A stretch of DNA of 64,000 nucleotides from Eupeodes corollae (Eukaryota; Arthropoda; Insecta; Diptera; Syrphidae), in NCBI RefSeq assembly GCF_945859685.1, contig NC_079147.1, positions 183,503,174 through 183,567,173 of the forward strand. The letters run 5' to 3'. A model generated the notes under the pieces. That model saw nothing but the letters and a program-made list of their open reading frames with translations, was not told the origin of the DNA and did no database searches. The translations under genes and the position numbers were made by a program. Below are positions 12,541 to 24,189 of the stretch, in pieces. Position 1 is the stretch's first letter. Each line of letters starts with the position of its first letter.

Positions 12541-14285
12541 ATTACAATGGAAACCTATTTTGTTTGCTTTTCCAAAATACAATAAGAGCAGGTCACTGAC
12601 TGATGGAAAGCAGGATTCTACTGACCTCTTAAAATATTTTGGAGCCGCAACAACGGAAGGAAGGTTAAAAAAAGGAAAAAAGGATATGAGATAGGCTAGT
12701 GAAACTTGTTGTGGTAAATTTTACCGCAACATAACAAAATTATGTCATTTTGTTTTTTCTGGATTCTATTCATCAAGTTGACACACAAGTGAATGGTTTT
12801 TGTTATGATCAGGAAGTGAAATACATAATAATAAGTACGTCTTTTTGAAGTGTGTGTGTTGTGGGAAAATAGTTTATGGTTTTTAAGTTCCAGTTAAATA
12901 TACACATTGTTTAATGAAAACTCTCCGCGTAAAGTCGTTTTGATTTAAGTAATAAAAAATAAAAGTTGCTAACCCACAACATCGGATTTTCAAGTGATGC
13001 TGTTGTCCCTTCAAGAGCCCGACAAAAAAGGGTTATTTACTGATTTTATTTCTTACAAAAAGAAACATGGAAGACATGAGAACTTTGATTTATCTTTAAG
13101 TCATGTTTCAAATAAAATAACATCCAAGTAACCCCTTTTTTGCGGCTGTAATGGCTGTAACTCCAGTAGCCATTATTTTCAACTAGTATCAAAAATTTGT
13201 TTTGTTACGGGTATGTTTTTCAATGAAAATTATATAAATTTGGACTAGAAATAATGACAACAAAATTATTACTTTTTTGTTGAATTATTTGTTGATAAAA
13301 AAAGTAGTATAACATCCATAGTATACATAGAGTGGCATTTCATATTGAAGACAAAAAACTTTGGTTTAAGAACATAGGTTGAGAATTTTTTAGTTATCTC
13401 TATCTCAAGGTGTAAAAACATGACTCAATATCGAGCGCTAAAAGTAAAATTCTACTGGTCTATATACATATACCTTCAAACAGGTTTCTAAAACAAAGAA
13501 TAGTGAAATGCAAAGTTTCAAAAACCGGCTTCATATCCGTGTCTCTCGATACATTTAAAATTTCGAGCTAACACTTTACACACATTACTAAGCAAACAAA
13601 AATACTGTCCATAAGGTATAAACTTTATTTGCTTTTTTTAAGGATTACATAAGATACAATTTTCTTTGATTATATTACTAGACTTAGAGTTATTTCAGTG
13701 TAAAACAAATTGATTCCACAAAAATTGTTATTACTAATTTACAAAACATTCGTATTTTATCAACAAACAAAACTGCTAAAAAGTCATTTGCGCTAACGAA
13801 ATATTTTATAATAATTCGTTTCCGGTATGAGTTGTCCATGGCGTAAAGGCTGAGATAAACATTCTGCACGGTTCCTCCATTGGCTAAATCCCTTCTAAGA
13901 CCACACATAACGTAAAAAATAACTCGCTACAAAACATACGAAATGTCGGGAAAATAATTTATCGATTTTCAAACTTTATTCAGGAGAAGTGAATAGTTTT
14001 CAGTACGAGATGGCGTAAATCAAGTAAAATTTATAAAAAAGACCATCTCCGAAAAGAATTTTGGTAGATTGAAAACCACAATAAAAAAAACACATTATGT
14101 TAAATCGTAATCATAAGAAACTGGCAAACCAATTGTATTAACAAAATCGCAAAGTAGGTATTAAAATTTCTATTTCCATTAAGTGGGGTATTTCGTATAA
14201 GGCGGTGGGTCAAATACAATTTTCTGTTTGAAAATTTCATTAAATTAACCAAAATAAATGGTTTCCAAGTACTATGCCTTCATTA
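12541..14285. other. AT-rich non-coding DNA, nothing recognised
   Basis: No domain is recognisable in any frame. A 72-codon minus-strand open frame at 13690-13908 has no recognisable motif. It may contain worn transposon sequence, since the next feature begins without a clear boundary. Confidence 0.4.
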
Positions 14286-14289
14286 GCAA

Positions 14290-14720
14290 AAGAGAATTAT
14301 TTAGCACAAGTAAGTAGCTATACCATCGCTTGTGTATTGACCAAATTCATTTCTGATGGTTTCCCGCACCATAAAAAATAGGCCAAAAGTTTCAAATCGA
14401 AAGTCTTAGGTGGCCTATTATAAGGCAGTTAGTAACACGATTTGGGCGATGAAAATCCATTTTCTCTGGAATGCTCAACTCTAACCCAAACGTTGTTCTA
14501 ACGCCTAATTTTCTAAGAAAAGTGATCCAATGATGCATCTAGTCCACTATCGTTAGCTTACCTAAATATATAGCGAGCTGATTTTCGGGAACTAAGTTTT
14601 ACACTCTCGTTTACATCACCAACTTTCTCGTCTGTGGACAACGATGACAAAAAAGGTCCATGAATCTTGGCATAATAGCAGTGTCAAAAACTTGACTTTA
14701 TATCAAAATTTCGAACGAAT
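14290..14720 (-). mobile_element. Mariner-like element, internally deleted copy
   Basis: On the minus strand a piece like the transposase N-terminal half (VGDVNESVKLSSRKS, near 14630) is followed at about 14400-14350 by PPKTFDLKLLAYFLWCGKP. The latter corresponds to the family C-terminal block W-P-P-R-S-C-D-L-T-P-L-D-Y-F-L-W-G. The segment between them, including the first catalytic Asp region, appears to be missing. It is broken by stops. Confidence 0.55.
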
Positions 14721-14974
14721 TGAACTACGATCTAAAAAAAAACTACTTGACTTTTATTTTTGAAAAGTTCATAAGATGTTCATATGATACTTAAACTTGT
14801 TTTTATTTCTTCAAGATGTTTGTTTCTTTTCTTCCATCCAACGAATAATACCATTATTTTCCCTTTTCATAAAAAAAGGTTCCTGACATTGCTGAAAACT
14901 GTCGAGGCCTTTCATGTATGAATACTTTAATTTTGTAGAGAGTAAAAATATTCTAGTCGGATTTAAAAACAAAT

Positions 14975-15480
14975 ATTCCACAACGGACAAGAGTTTTACA
15001 CTTTGGTCTATTGTTAAAGATTTTCAAGCACATAACAAGAAAGTCTACCCATTCTTTGTTCACTTCAAAGCGCCTTTGGTCTAGGGATCCATTATGAACT
15101 TCTGTTTAAGCTATCACAGTTTAAATTTTGTTTCAAAATTTGTATGTGTGATTAAGAAAATATATAACAAAACTAAAGCAGTGTCATGAAATGGGATAGT
15201 ACAGTCTTTTCAGAATGTTTTGAAACCAGCACTGGAGTAATACAAGGATGTCCTCTCAGTGCGTTACTGTTCTTACTCCTTATCAATAAAATAGCAGAAG
15301 ATCTACCGGAAAGAGAAAGAATCTCAAATTCTTCTATTAATGTTCTACTTTATGCCGATGATATTGTTATACTATTCGATTCACCAAAAAACCTACAGTT
15401 GATAAATAATCGGTTAGCTACCTACTGCAACAGATAAGCATCATCGATTAATATGGAAAAATCTAAGCTGATATTATCCT
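14975..15480 (+). mobile_element. LINE remnant, RT palm
   Basis: Upstream of the palm, FTLWSIVKDFQAHNKKVYPF and FVHFKAP (an F-x-D-F-K-A-A-F-D relative) are readable near 15000-15080. TGVIQGCPLSALLF follows at about 15230 and LLYADDIVIL, with the catalytic Asp pair, at about 15350. Pieces at 32560-35240 (-) and 61250-62330 (-) look like the same type of element. The frame is broken repeatedly. It is a non-LTR retrotransposon; the clade is not determined. Confidence 0.75.
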
Positions 15481-16435
15481 CAATGGAATCGGCTTAGCTG
15501 ATTGTTAACAAATGACAGTCAAAATAAACGAATCTTATCTATGTAAGGTGATAGTCAAATTAATACCAAAAAAGCTGTTACTAGAAAAATTTTATAGTCA
15601 TTTACCTACAAATATGTTGGTTTTTAAAGAACTACCATACGATTACAAAAAACGCATGGAACATTTTGTCAGCTACGTTTTATAGTTACGAAAACACATT
15701 CTTGTGACGGACAAAGCTTACGATTTTTGAACAAACACTATAAAAGTAAGAATGCTATTAAAACACAGCCGATTTTATACTTTGTTCCATCTAATTGAAT
15801 TGAGTTGAATGATTTTACACAGACGGAATGAAAATGATAGTCAATTTGACTATCAAAAATACAGTTGTCAATTATAACATTAACCGATTCCACCCCAGAT
15901 GAATATGATTAAATTGAAAACTTTCAAATAAACTTCTTGAAAAAAATCTTAAGCTTGTCTCCAAGCACACTACAGTACTTACTATATCTTCCTGCTAATA
16001 TGAATATCTAAACTTCTAACAAGTACACTTAAGCCACAGGCAAATTTTATTATTTAAAAGCTAGCTCATGAAGACTCAGAAATGAGCATAAGTTCTACTT
16101 GTAGTGGAATACTAAGTATCGATTTAAAAACCGTATAAAGTAAAAAAAAAAAACATTTATACCTCATAATCCAGAAACATTATACACTTTATACACTTTA
16201 TACACTTTTTAAAAAAACACTACAACTGAACTATAATATTGATAACAGAAACTACCTCAACGATTCACTTACCTATCGAAAAATATATTTTTTCATCTAC
16301 TACACAAATCCAATAATAAATGAATGTGTTTAACTTTTAAGCTTATTTTTATAATACTTAATAATTATATTTCATTGTATATAAAAAATATTATTTCTAA
16401 CCAGGCTGACGGCTAAGCCATAGCTTTAAATTAAT
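15481..16435. other. AT-rich DNA, probably LINE 3' part and decay
   Basis: There is no clear motif after the RT block. A three-copy TATACACTT tandem lies at about 16181-16210. The sequence up to 16400 may be the 3' part of the LINE before it, but I cannot show that. Confidence 0.35.
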
Positions 16436-16439
16436 GTTT

Positions 16440-17505
16440 TACGTAAATAGGCCCACTGGTCATCTCATTTTTCATTTTGCCAAACAGTGGACCAAATCTT
16501 TACATCGTTTTGGAAAAAGTAAGATTATTGCATTTAATATTTCTTTAAATTCCCTCCTTCATTGAATTAGTAATTACCGTATAATACAAGCAGTATTGGA
16601 TGTGTTCAAGTCTGAAAACCACAAAATAAATGCTGGTTTGCCCCAGGGCTCTGCCCTATCTCCAACACTCTTTCTCATTTTCATTATTGATGTCCTGACT
16701 GCAACTGTTAATCCAATACATTGTTTCGCTGACGATAGTACTCTTAGCTTTTCACATTTGTTTCAGACTTACAGCCCTCTTCTTCTAATGTGGAACTGCA
16801 AAGAGAAAATATGATAAACTCATTAAATTGGGACATGCACTGTACAATGGTTAATAAAAACCGGTAGGAGCATAATACTTCGAAAACCCATTTCTGTCTT
16901 GTATCCTTATTGCGAGATATACTGCATGAATAGGACTGAAAATCTCGATATTCTCGGTATGTGTGTCACCAACCACCTCTTTTTGAAAGATCACATATGC
17001 GATGTCGCCAAAAATTTCGCAAGGTGTTTGGGTTTCCTAAGGCGAGGTGATAAAAGAAATGTCTATCCCTTACTGATCTAGCTGTTAACCAAAAGGCTTA
17101 TATTCTTTCAAACCTTGAGTAAAACTCCCATCTCTGAGATGGTGCTCCTGCAACTTACATAAGCCTCTCGGACAGTAAGGTTTCTTGTCTAACGCTGTTT
17201 TGCCATTTCTTTAACTGTTGATGCTCTAGAGAAATAGCCAGCTCCATTTTCCCTATAAAATAGTTCAACCGTAATACTCGCGGTTCTAGCAAAGTCAGTA
17301 TACCCTTGAGCAAAACTCCAGTAGATATTCTTTCTTTAGCCGTACTACGCGAATGTGGAATTTCTTACCACAATCTGTCTTTCCCATTCAAAAACAGTGT
17401 ACACCCACATCTCCTTTCGAACCCTCTCTTCTTTTCCTAGTGCTCACCCTGTTTCTCTGCAAAATAAGGGTAGTAATAATCCCTTAAACAAATAATAGCT
17501 AATAA
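16440..17505 (+). mobile_element. LINE family-2 remnant, RT and C-terminal region
   Basis: The order of blocks is STGHLIF...RFGKSKIIAF (16455-16545), INAGLPQGSALSPTLF (16625), HCFADDSTLSF (16720, intact F-A-D-D), NLDILGMCVTNHLFLKDHIC (16940) and FARCLGFLRR (17020). This is a continuous non-LTR RT with thumb. A WNFLPQSVFPIQ-like block near 17355 matches the C-terminus of the copy at 54010-54900 (-). Pieces at 24200-24770 (-) and 44690-44930 (+) belong to the same family. Frameshifts and stops abound. Confidence 0.8.
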
Positions 17506-18502
17506 ATGAATATACGAACTTTATGCCACAAGAAATAGTGTTCCTAAATGTCAGCCTTCATCTCTAATCCACTATTCTTACCTTACAAATTCACCTGAAA
17601 GAGCTTAAACAATGACTCAAAATTGATTTTTATCAATTACAACTTCTAAACATTGGAACAGAGGACCTACCTTAAAAAAATACTTTCCTCCCAACACCAC
17701 CTCAATTGTTTCATTTAATGTTATAGAAATATTTTTGCTGAATTCACCTAAATATTCAAACTAAGCATTTTAATTATAAACAAACTATCTAAATACACTA
17801 AAAACATCAAATTAAATCAATATAAAAATCGAAACAAACCACAATAATCAAATATTTGCCACACAAATTTCATTCATCTGTACACATACAATTTCACATA
17901 CATACGTATGCAGATATACCTTAACATATGCATATAAGTATGTAGATATAATGAAATAAACAATATAAACGCTAATTAACCAATTATTCAATATAAATAT
18001 GTGTGTTTTGTAAATGTTTTTTGCTTCTAAAAATAATGCAATCTCTATTAAAAACCTAACTAAATTAACTGATTGCTGAGTAATAATTGAGAATACTCTT
18101 GTTAACATAGGCAACATTTAATAAATAAATACTCGAACATTGTTTATTAATTAATTCATTGTGTTTTTCTCTCCGCCGACGGCCTCGGCATTCATTTTGT
18201 TAATTGAAGTATTTTTAATTCGAAAACACTGAAAATCATTTATCGCAACTCTTTCGATTTTAGAAAATGAAAAATATTACGAGTACAAAATATTCCATAG
18301 AGGTATCAATAATTGTATTCATCAAAGCATTAATTTAATTTAAACATAATATCATTCTGTATATTCATCAATTAATTGTTAAAAAAACAAAAGCTTCTAA
18401 CAGTTCTTCGGCCCCACCTCCAGTTCATGTTCCATCTGTAGCGCCAGCAGTGGCTCCAAACCAAAATCATGCGCCACCCAATTGTCAACTGAAACCCCAT
18501 CT
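17506..18502. other. AT-rich non-coding DNA
   Basis: Nothing is recognised apart from TACATA-type words near 17890-17940 and a GCCGACGGCCTCGGC dyad at about 18176-18190. It leads into the first tRNA-Phe. Confidence 0.4.
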
Positions 18503-18575
18503 GCCGAAATAGCTCAGTTGGGAGAGCGTTAGACTGAAGATCTAAATGTCCCCGGTTCAATCCCGGGTTTCGGCA
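18503..18575 (+). tRNA. tRNA-Phe (GAA)
   Basis: This is a complete 73-nt cloverleaf. The acceptor stem GCCGAAA pairs with TTTCGGC, with A as discriminator. The D-arm reads AGCTCAGTTGGGAGAGC. The anticodon arm is TTAGA-CTGAAGA-TCTAA with anticodon GAA at 18536-18538, and the T-arm CCCGGTTCAATCCCGGG holds the B box. There is no CCA in the DNA and no intron. A run of seven T at about 18586 fits RNA polymerase III termination. The other two copies in the window are identical in sequence. Confidence 0.97.
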
Positions 18576-18929
18576 TACGGTGACTTTTTTTCCAATTTCA
18601 CAGCAGATTGAAATCATTTTATTTATTTTACACTTTTCAACTAATAAGGCTTTGAAAAATTCAATGTGATATAAAAAGATAGAATTTTACAAAAAGTTGA
18701 ATTATATTCCACATACGCCTAAGTGTCCTTTTATTTTTGTTCGTCTGATTTGTACTTTTGTAATAGTTTAGACCCGAAACGTGGTAAAATACTTTGGGCG
18801 TTTAACCTTCTAACCCCTCAGAATTTCATTTCACTAAATTTCGAATATTATGTGAAAAGAATTTGACAAAAAAGAATTTTGGAAAAAATGTATATTTTTG
18901 GAAAAAAATACAAAAATAATTCACTTCAA

Positions 18930-19002
18930 TGCCGAAACCCGGGATTGAACCGGGGACATTTAGATCTTCAGTCTAACGCTCTCCCAACTGAGCTATTTCG
19001 GC
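18930..19002 (-). tRNA. tRNA-Phe (GAA)
   Basis: Read on the minus strand this is identical over all 73 nt to the copy at 18503-18575, with the same GAA anticodon and intact arms. It faces that copy, so the two form a convergent inverted pair 354 bases apart. Both share CCATCTG directly before the first base. Downstream on the minus strand lie T-rich runs that could terminate polymerase III. Confidence 0.97.
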
Positions 19003-19189
19003 AGATGGAGCTTGGAGCCTCCACAGGGGAGCGTATAATTTTGGATCTTTTTATGTCTCCAAAAGAAAAAAAAACAAGACTTGGAGCTTCCAATTTTGTT
19101 GCTTTAAAATAATAAATATTTAATGCAAGATGAATGTTTTTCATGAAGAACTTCAAAAAGTATTCCATCAATAGTTGAAATCGGTTTAG

Positions 19190-19960
19190 TTTGATATTTT
19201 TGAAAGGATTTTATTATACTGTAAGAAAATTTTATCGAAAGTGGAGAATATTTTAGATAAGATTTATTTTTCTAAAACACAAAGAGATTTTTTTGTATGA
19301 TATTTCTTTTTAGTATAATTTTGAGTGTTAATATGAAAAATTACATCATTCAATGACCACCACGCGAACTGTTGAGAGCATTGATTCTTTTGTGGTAATT
19401 TTGGACCATAAAAAATGTCCCTTGTAATAAAGCCATATTCGCTCGAGTTTTGTGACATGTGGCACTGTCTTTTTTAAACCACATATTCAAAACCAGGCAA
19501 AAAAAAAACAGTTATCATATGACCATAACGCTCCAAAATGACGTTGAGAGTAGTTCCTTCGTCGTTCTAAAAGAAACCAAACCAAACAGTGACTACTTGT
19601 GGATGTAATGGCCTCTCTTCAATTACTTAAGGGTTCTCAGAACCCTAAATACGTCTATTTTCTTTATTAACAACATTACCCACCGAGTGAGAAATATGCT
19701 TCGTCGCTGAAGAAAATGTTGTTTGAAAAATCGCCTTCCAACGCCTCACAGTGGCCCGTTTATGCAAAACCGCTTGCAATATTCATTTTTCGAGTGCGTC
19801 TTTAATGCAAAACTTTTAAAAAACTGGATTCATAAATACTTGGAGCTAGAGTAATCGAAAAACTTAGTCAATTTGGGTTAATGGTGTGCCTTATTGAGCA
19901 GGCTAAAGTTGAAGATAATTTATGATGACAATTTGTTTATATTTTTTTTTCTTAACTTTT
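19190..19960 (-). mobile_element. Mariner-like element, degraded copy B
   Basis: On the minus strand, 19720-19660 reads NIFFSDEAYFSLGG, the first-Asp block of the transposase. Near 19450 comes a cysteine-containing C-H-M/T block, then SSEYGFITRDIF, in frames that correspond to the second-Asp and downstream region of copy D at 60338-61230. ACCACGCGAACTGTTGAGAG at 19357 closely matches the 3' region of copy D. It is heavily broken. Confidence 0.65.
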
Positions 19961-20542
19961 AATGTAAAAACTAGAAAAAGGACTTCGAAACGCTTCTCAT
20001 TTTTATTTTCATAATATGCCATTATTTTGATCGATAATTAAAAAAAAAAATATTTTTTAACTGTTTAATTTAATGTTTTTGGAAACACTACTTTTTGTAC
20101 ACTTTTTCGACTTCAAATTGGATAGAAAAAAAAGTCCAACGAGTAGTGCTAAGATCTCAACTGATTCAGAATCCTGGTTAGATTAAGATTTAGATAGATT
20201 TTTTATTAGAATATTATAAATACGTTTTACAAATCATGTTTTTGCATATATACAAAAAAAAATGGACTTAAAAAAGAAGATCATTTCTTTTTTATATTTT
20301 TTAACTGAGCTAGGGAGATTTGAATTAATGAAATCAGTAATTTTTTCCCCTCTTTTTCCATTGAAAATTCTTTGGAAGTACGATTTTTTCTTTTTTTGTA
20401 TGTTGTGAATTGTCACTTGGAAAAAAAGTTTAATCGTTTTTGTTTTATGTTTATTACCTAAGATTTTCAAGAGCATTAGAGCTAATTTTTTTGAATCCTG
20501 TAAGAAAATTTTAAATAATGCATTTGTTCATTATGTTCCAAT

Positions 20543-21783
20543 AGCAGCGTTTTATTATCACCATGATCTGATCCGGATCTTGGATTTACATGCATTACAA
20601 CAACAACACAAGATCCTGCTTTGTGTTTGGATCTCAATTTGAGATCCAAAATTTAATTCTTTTTTTCACAACAAGGAGCGCTCTATCATTGTGATTTCAC
20701 ATGTAAATGTTGGTATCATTGCAAACAAATTAAATAAAACCTGTATTGCCATATAAACATTTTAATTTGACTGAAATAAAATATTTTTTTAAATAAAAAG
20801 CGAGAAGCTTTATATTTATTTATTTGGTATATAATCTTCGAAATAATTAGATATTTTAACAAAACTAATTAATTGGTGAAATTCAAATAATTAAGTCCAA
20901 AAAACTGTATATTTGACATAATTTATGGGTATTATTTTCCCCAAAAAAAGGAACAAAAAAAAATCATTGAGCAAAATGTTCTATTAGCAACCCTGCTTTA
21001 AATGTCAAAAAACATAAATAAAATCGAGAAAGCTGCAGCAGAAAAAAATGTTGAAAATACTTTTACATGGGAATTTTTTGAAATCATTCTTTTAATTGAA
21101 AATGGTTGTAAGAAACACTTAGGTGACATAAATTAGAAACCAGAACCGTCTGAACCATCTCAATGAAGAGAGTAGTTTTGAAATGACAGTGGTTTGTATG
21201 TAACACTTCCAAGAATTTCGAGAGAAAATCATACAAAATTCTTAAAAGTGTTACATACAACCCACCGTCATTTCAAAACTACTCTCTTTATTGGGATGGT
21301 TTAGACGGTTCGGAGTTCTAATTTATGTAACCTAAGTGTTTCTTAAAACCATTTTTAATTTAAAGAATGATTTCAAAAAAATCCCATGTAAAAGTATTTT
21401 CAACATTTTTTGATTTTTGTGATTTGCACATTTTCAGAAGTTTTGGAGCTACAACTGGAACTTGAATCATCATCGATAAGATTCAATAGGGATAAAATTT
21501 AATTGTTTGATTCTTCGCTTTCATAACTTTCAAATAAAAACTGCAAATTATAAAAGTTTTTAATAGAGAAAAGAAATACAAATTAAAATGAATAATTCGA
21601 TCAACAACAGCAGCTTCCATTTTGGGTATTTGTTTATATTTTTTTTGTTTCGAAATGTCACTTTTGAAAGAACGAATTTGACACTGCTACCAAACTTTAA
21701 ATAATAAAAAATATGATGGTCCAATGCTTTTTTATTATCATGATCTGATCCGGATCAGATCACGGTGATAATAAAACGCGGCT
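20543..21783. mobile_element. 1.24 kb TIR element (MITE-like)
   Basis: The left end AGCAGCGTTTTATTATCACC matches the reverse complement of the right end with one mismatch. Beyond it both ends carry the palindromic word GATCTGATCCGGATC, so the inverted ends extend to about 35 bases. The flanks AAT|AGC and GCT|AAT allow either a 3-bp AAT duplication or a TA duplication, so the superfamily is unresolved. No transposase is readable inside. The centre holds a large fold-back (21043-21408). Confidence 0.75.
21043..21408. repeat. Large fold-back inverted repeat, arms about 175 bp
   Basis: The left arm 21043-21218 pairs with the right arm 21235-21408 across a 16-base centre. By eye identity is about 90 percent, with scattered single changes and few gaps. 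Matched blocks include ATGTTGAAAATACTTTTACA, AAGAAACACTTAGG and GAGAGTAGTTTTGAAATGAC. A transcript would fold into a long hairpin of the sort that Dicer-2 processes in flies. It sits inside the TIR element described separately. Confidence 0.92.
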
Positions 21784-21829
21784 AATATGTCAAAGAGACT
21801 AGTGACAACATAAATACCACAGTCAATAA

Positions 21830-22690
21830 TATTAAAATTCAAATAGCAGATATTCTACCAGCAATAAATAAACTTAATGAAGAAACAACTATAACTGTCA
21901 ATTCCAAGTTATTTTTAACTATGAAATGTATTAAACGAATTAACGGAAACAAAGTCTACGCAGTCATGTCCGGTATGCAAAAATTACGAAAATGGAATCA
22001 CTCCACTGCACGTTGGAATAAGATGCATGGAATTTATTTTGAAGCTTGCGTACACTGATGAATCGAATAGGACCATGGAGGCAGAAAAAATAAGAAACCA
22101 AGAGATCCGAAGGCGTTTTCGCGATGAGCTTGGCCATGATGTGTATAAACCAAAGCCAGAGTTTGGAAACACTAATGACTTAAACACTGCAAGAAGATTT
22201 TTTGAACAGTCAGATGCCACCATTCGAATGACTGGGGTCAATGTAGAAGTTATAATGAGGCTCATAATATTAAACGTTTTGAATTGCAGAAAAGTAGTGA
22301 ATGCAGTTTAATTTGGGAAATATACTAAGAATACGACAGGGCTTTTAAAACAAAAGTATCCTGAAATACTACTCACATCTAATCTACACAAAATATTGAT
22401 TCACAGTCAAAATATCATTGAATATCAATCACTACCACTTGGAGAACTGTCAGAAGAAGCCCAGGAATGCAAAAATAAATACTACAAGAAATATCAATAT
22501 CAGAATAGTGTAAAGTTTCAAGAATTCGGCAGTATAAGGACCTATTTAACATGCTAGCAACCTCTTCGGATCCATTTATTTCTTCCTTTAGGCGTATGAG
22601 AAGCCAAAAAGAGCTGAAAGAATGATACTCTCCAGAAATAATGAATTTATTACACATTTACCCGGACTTAGATGATAGTTTTCAAGAAAT
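21830..22690 (+). pseudogene. Transib / RAG1-core-like DDE transposase remnant
   Basis: Reading the plus strand across frames gives, in order, KMQKLRKWN (a region near the zinc-binding end), CMEFILKLAYTDE (22025), IRRRFRDELGHDVYKPKPEF then GNTNDLNTARRFFEQS (22110-22210), LHKILIHSQNII (22385), LPLGELSEEAQECKNKYY (22430) and LATSSDPFISSFRR (22555). This order resembles the C-terminal half of Transib transposases, which share their core with RAG1. The SEEAQECKNK block lies where RAG1 has its catalytic Glu (S-E-G-N-E-S-G-N-K). It has several frameshifts and stops and no recognisable terminal heptamer. The assignment rests on remembered family patterns, so it is moderately sure. Confidence 0.6.
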
Positions 22691-22899
22691 TTAGAGTCTT
22701 TAGTTATAAAAAATGCCTTAAAATTAAAAAACAAAACTTTTTCCCCACTGTTTCACTCGAATTGGTCCGAAACACCCTGTAAACTGATTTTTTTTAAGTC
22801 ACAATTTTTATAGCCTTGGAAATTTTCGTCAAGTAACAAAAAAAATTAAAGTAATATCTTTATTCGTTCAGGAGATATGATTTTTTCAACCAAAAAAGT

Positions 22900-23290
22900 C
22901 AAAACATGTCCACTGTGTGCATGTTGTTCAAGCAATCATTAGACTTCTCTAAGGCGTTGTGAATGGTCACTTGGATTTATTTGTTGTGTGAGCTGGGCTG
23001 GATGTAGGTTCAGATTCAATTGCAAAATACGCCATAAGTAAGACAGTCCTAATTCTGAGAACGACGATACACATTGAGGTCTTTGGCAACACTTTCACTT
23101 ACAGCAGTCCAGTATTTTCAAATTTCTTCACAATTTTTGCTAATTGCTTGCGTAGTTGGACGGTTACGTAAACCATTATCTACCCTTAAAGCACGATATG
23201 TGACTTTGGCAGAATCAACATTTTTGTAGAAGGTTTTACCATTTTGTATGCGTTGTGCGATAGTTTAGCGATCCATTTTAGTAAATGTAA
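22900..23290 (-). mobile_element. Mariner-like transposase N-terminal fragment
   Basis: On the minus strand from about 23280 down, TFYKNVDSAKVTYRALR, NGLRKRPTTQAISK and VSESVAKDLNVYRRSQ are readable. These match the helix-turn-helix and linker of the mariner-like family seen elsewhere in the window. The catalytic part is absent. An AAACACCCTGTAAA piece at about 22770 may be a TIR remnant. Confidence 0.6.
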
Positions 23291-23469
23291 GACTTTCAGT
23301 GGAAAAAAAATGGTTTAAGAACTTAGTTTGACATTTGTCCAATTCCAGCCCTATGCTTTTGAAACCGCAAAATGGATAGAACGTTACATTTAAGACGGTC
23401 TCCTTGGTATGAAATTGCATTCTCGGATTATGTGATACATATAGTGTTCTTTAATCACTTCACTTCAAT

Positions 23470-24000
23470 AACTATTTCAAGTTAATGGCCACGATTCAGA
23501 TCTCTGTTCTTATAAGTATACTTAGGAGCAGTTATTATTCCATGAAGTCCTTTGTACAACCTACAGCCCTGTTATTGGATACTTGATTATATGGCATTAG
23601 TTTTTTCAAGATAGATAGGTCAGAGTTCTTGCCTATTAACCAGTATATCGTTCTTCAAGTTTAGCTTTCTCTTTCCCTTTCCATTTAAGCTTTGCATCCA
23701 AAGACATTCCAAGGTATTTAGTAGTATTGGGCTGAGGTACTTCTGCACTGTTTATAGAAATTAGAACATTATTTATGTTCTTCTAAAATACATATAAATG
23801 TCGGTAAAGATTCGGTTCTTAAAATAAGAATTCAGTATTTCGAAGTACAGCCTGGGAAGATCCTTATGCGTTTGTTCTCAATTGCCAAACTATATCATAG
23901 AATTGAGCAGTGTCTAAGATTATAGTTGTTTTTCTTCAAGTGCCTTTTCCAACTCATCCGTGATTCGATGTACTTGAACAATCGTGGAATGATTATTTCT
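23470..24000 (-). mobile_element. Jockey-like LINE RT C-terminal remnant
   Basis: On the minus strand near 23750-23640, NTTKYLGMSLDAKLKWK is followed by KAKLEERYTGLVNRQEL. This is the block after the RT palm in jockey-type elements (K-Y-L-G-M-x-L-D-x-x-L-x-W). QVSNNRAVGCTK follows near 23570. Frames shift, and the RT palm is not recognisable upstream. Confidence 0.6.
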
Positions 24001-24189
24001 AAATTGCAATCATCACCACAAGTCTATTTTTTTCTATTATATTGCTGATATATTTCATTAGCAGTTCTTCGCAAACTTTTTTTATTATTTTTTTTGAGGC
24101 ATGCGCTTATAATAAATTAAAGTTTTTTGAAAGCTATCGAAGGCATTTCTTTCAAAACTTGAATTATCATTTTCATTTTCAAAGGTCTT

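Noticed and set aside
13690..13908. 72-codon minus-strand open frame
   Set aside because: It shows no motif and is no longer than expected by chance in this amount of sequence.
18372..19171. Open frames sharing RNPGLNRGHLDLQSNALPTELF
   Set aside because: They are antisense or shifted readings of the tRNA-Phe genes.
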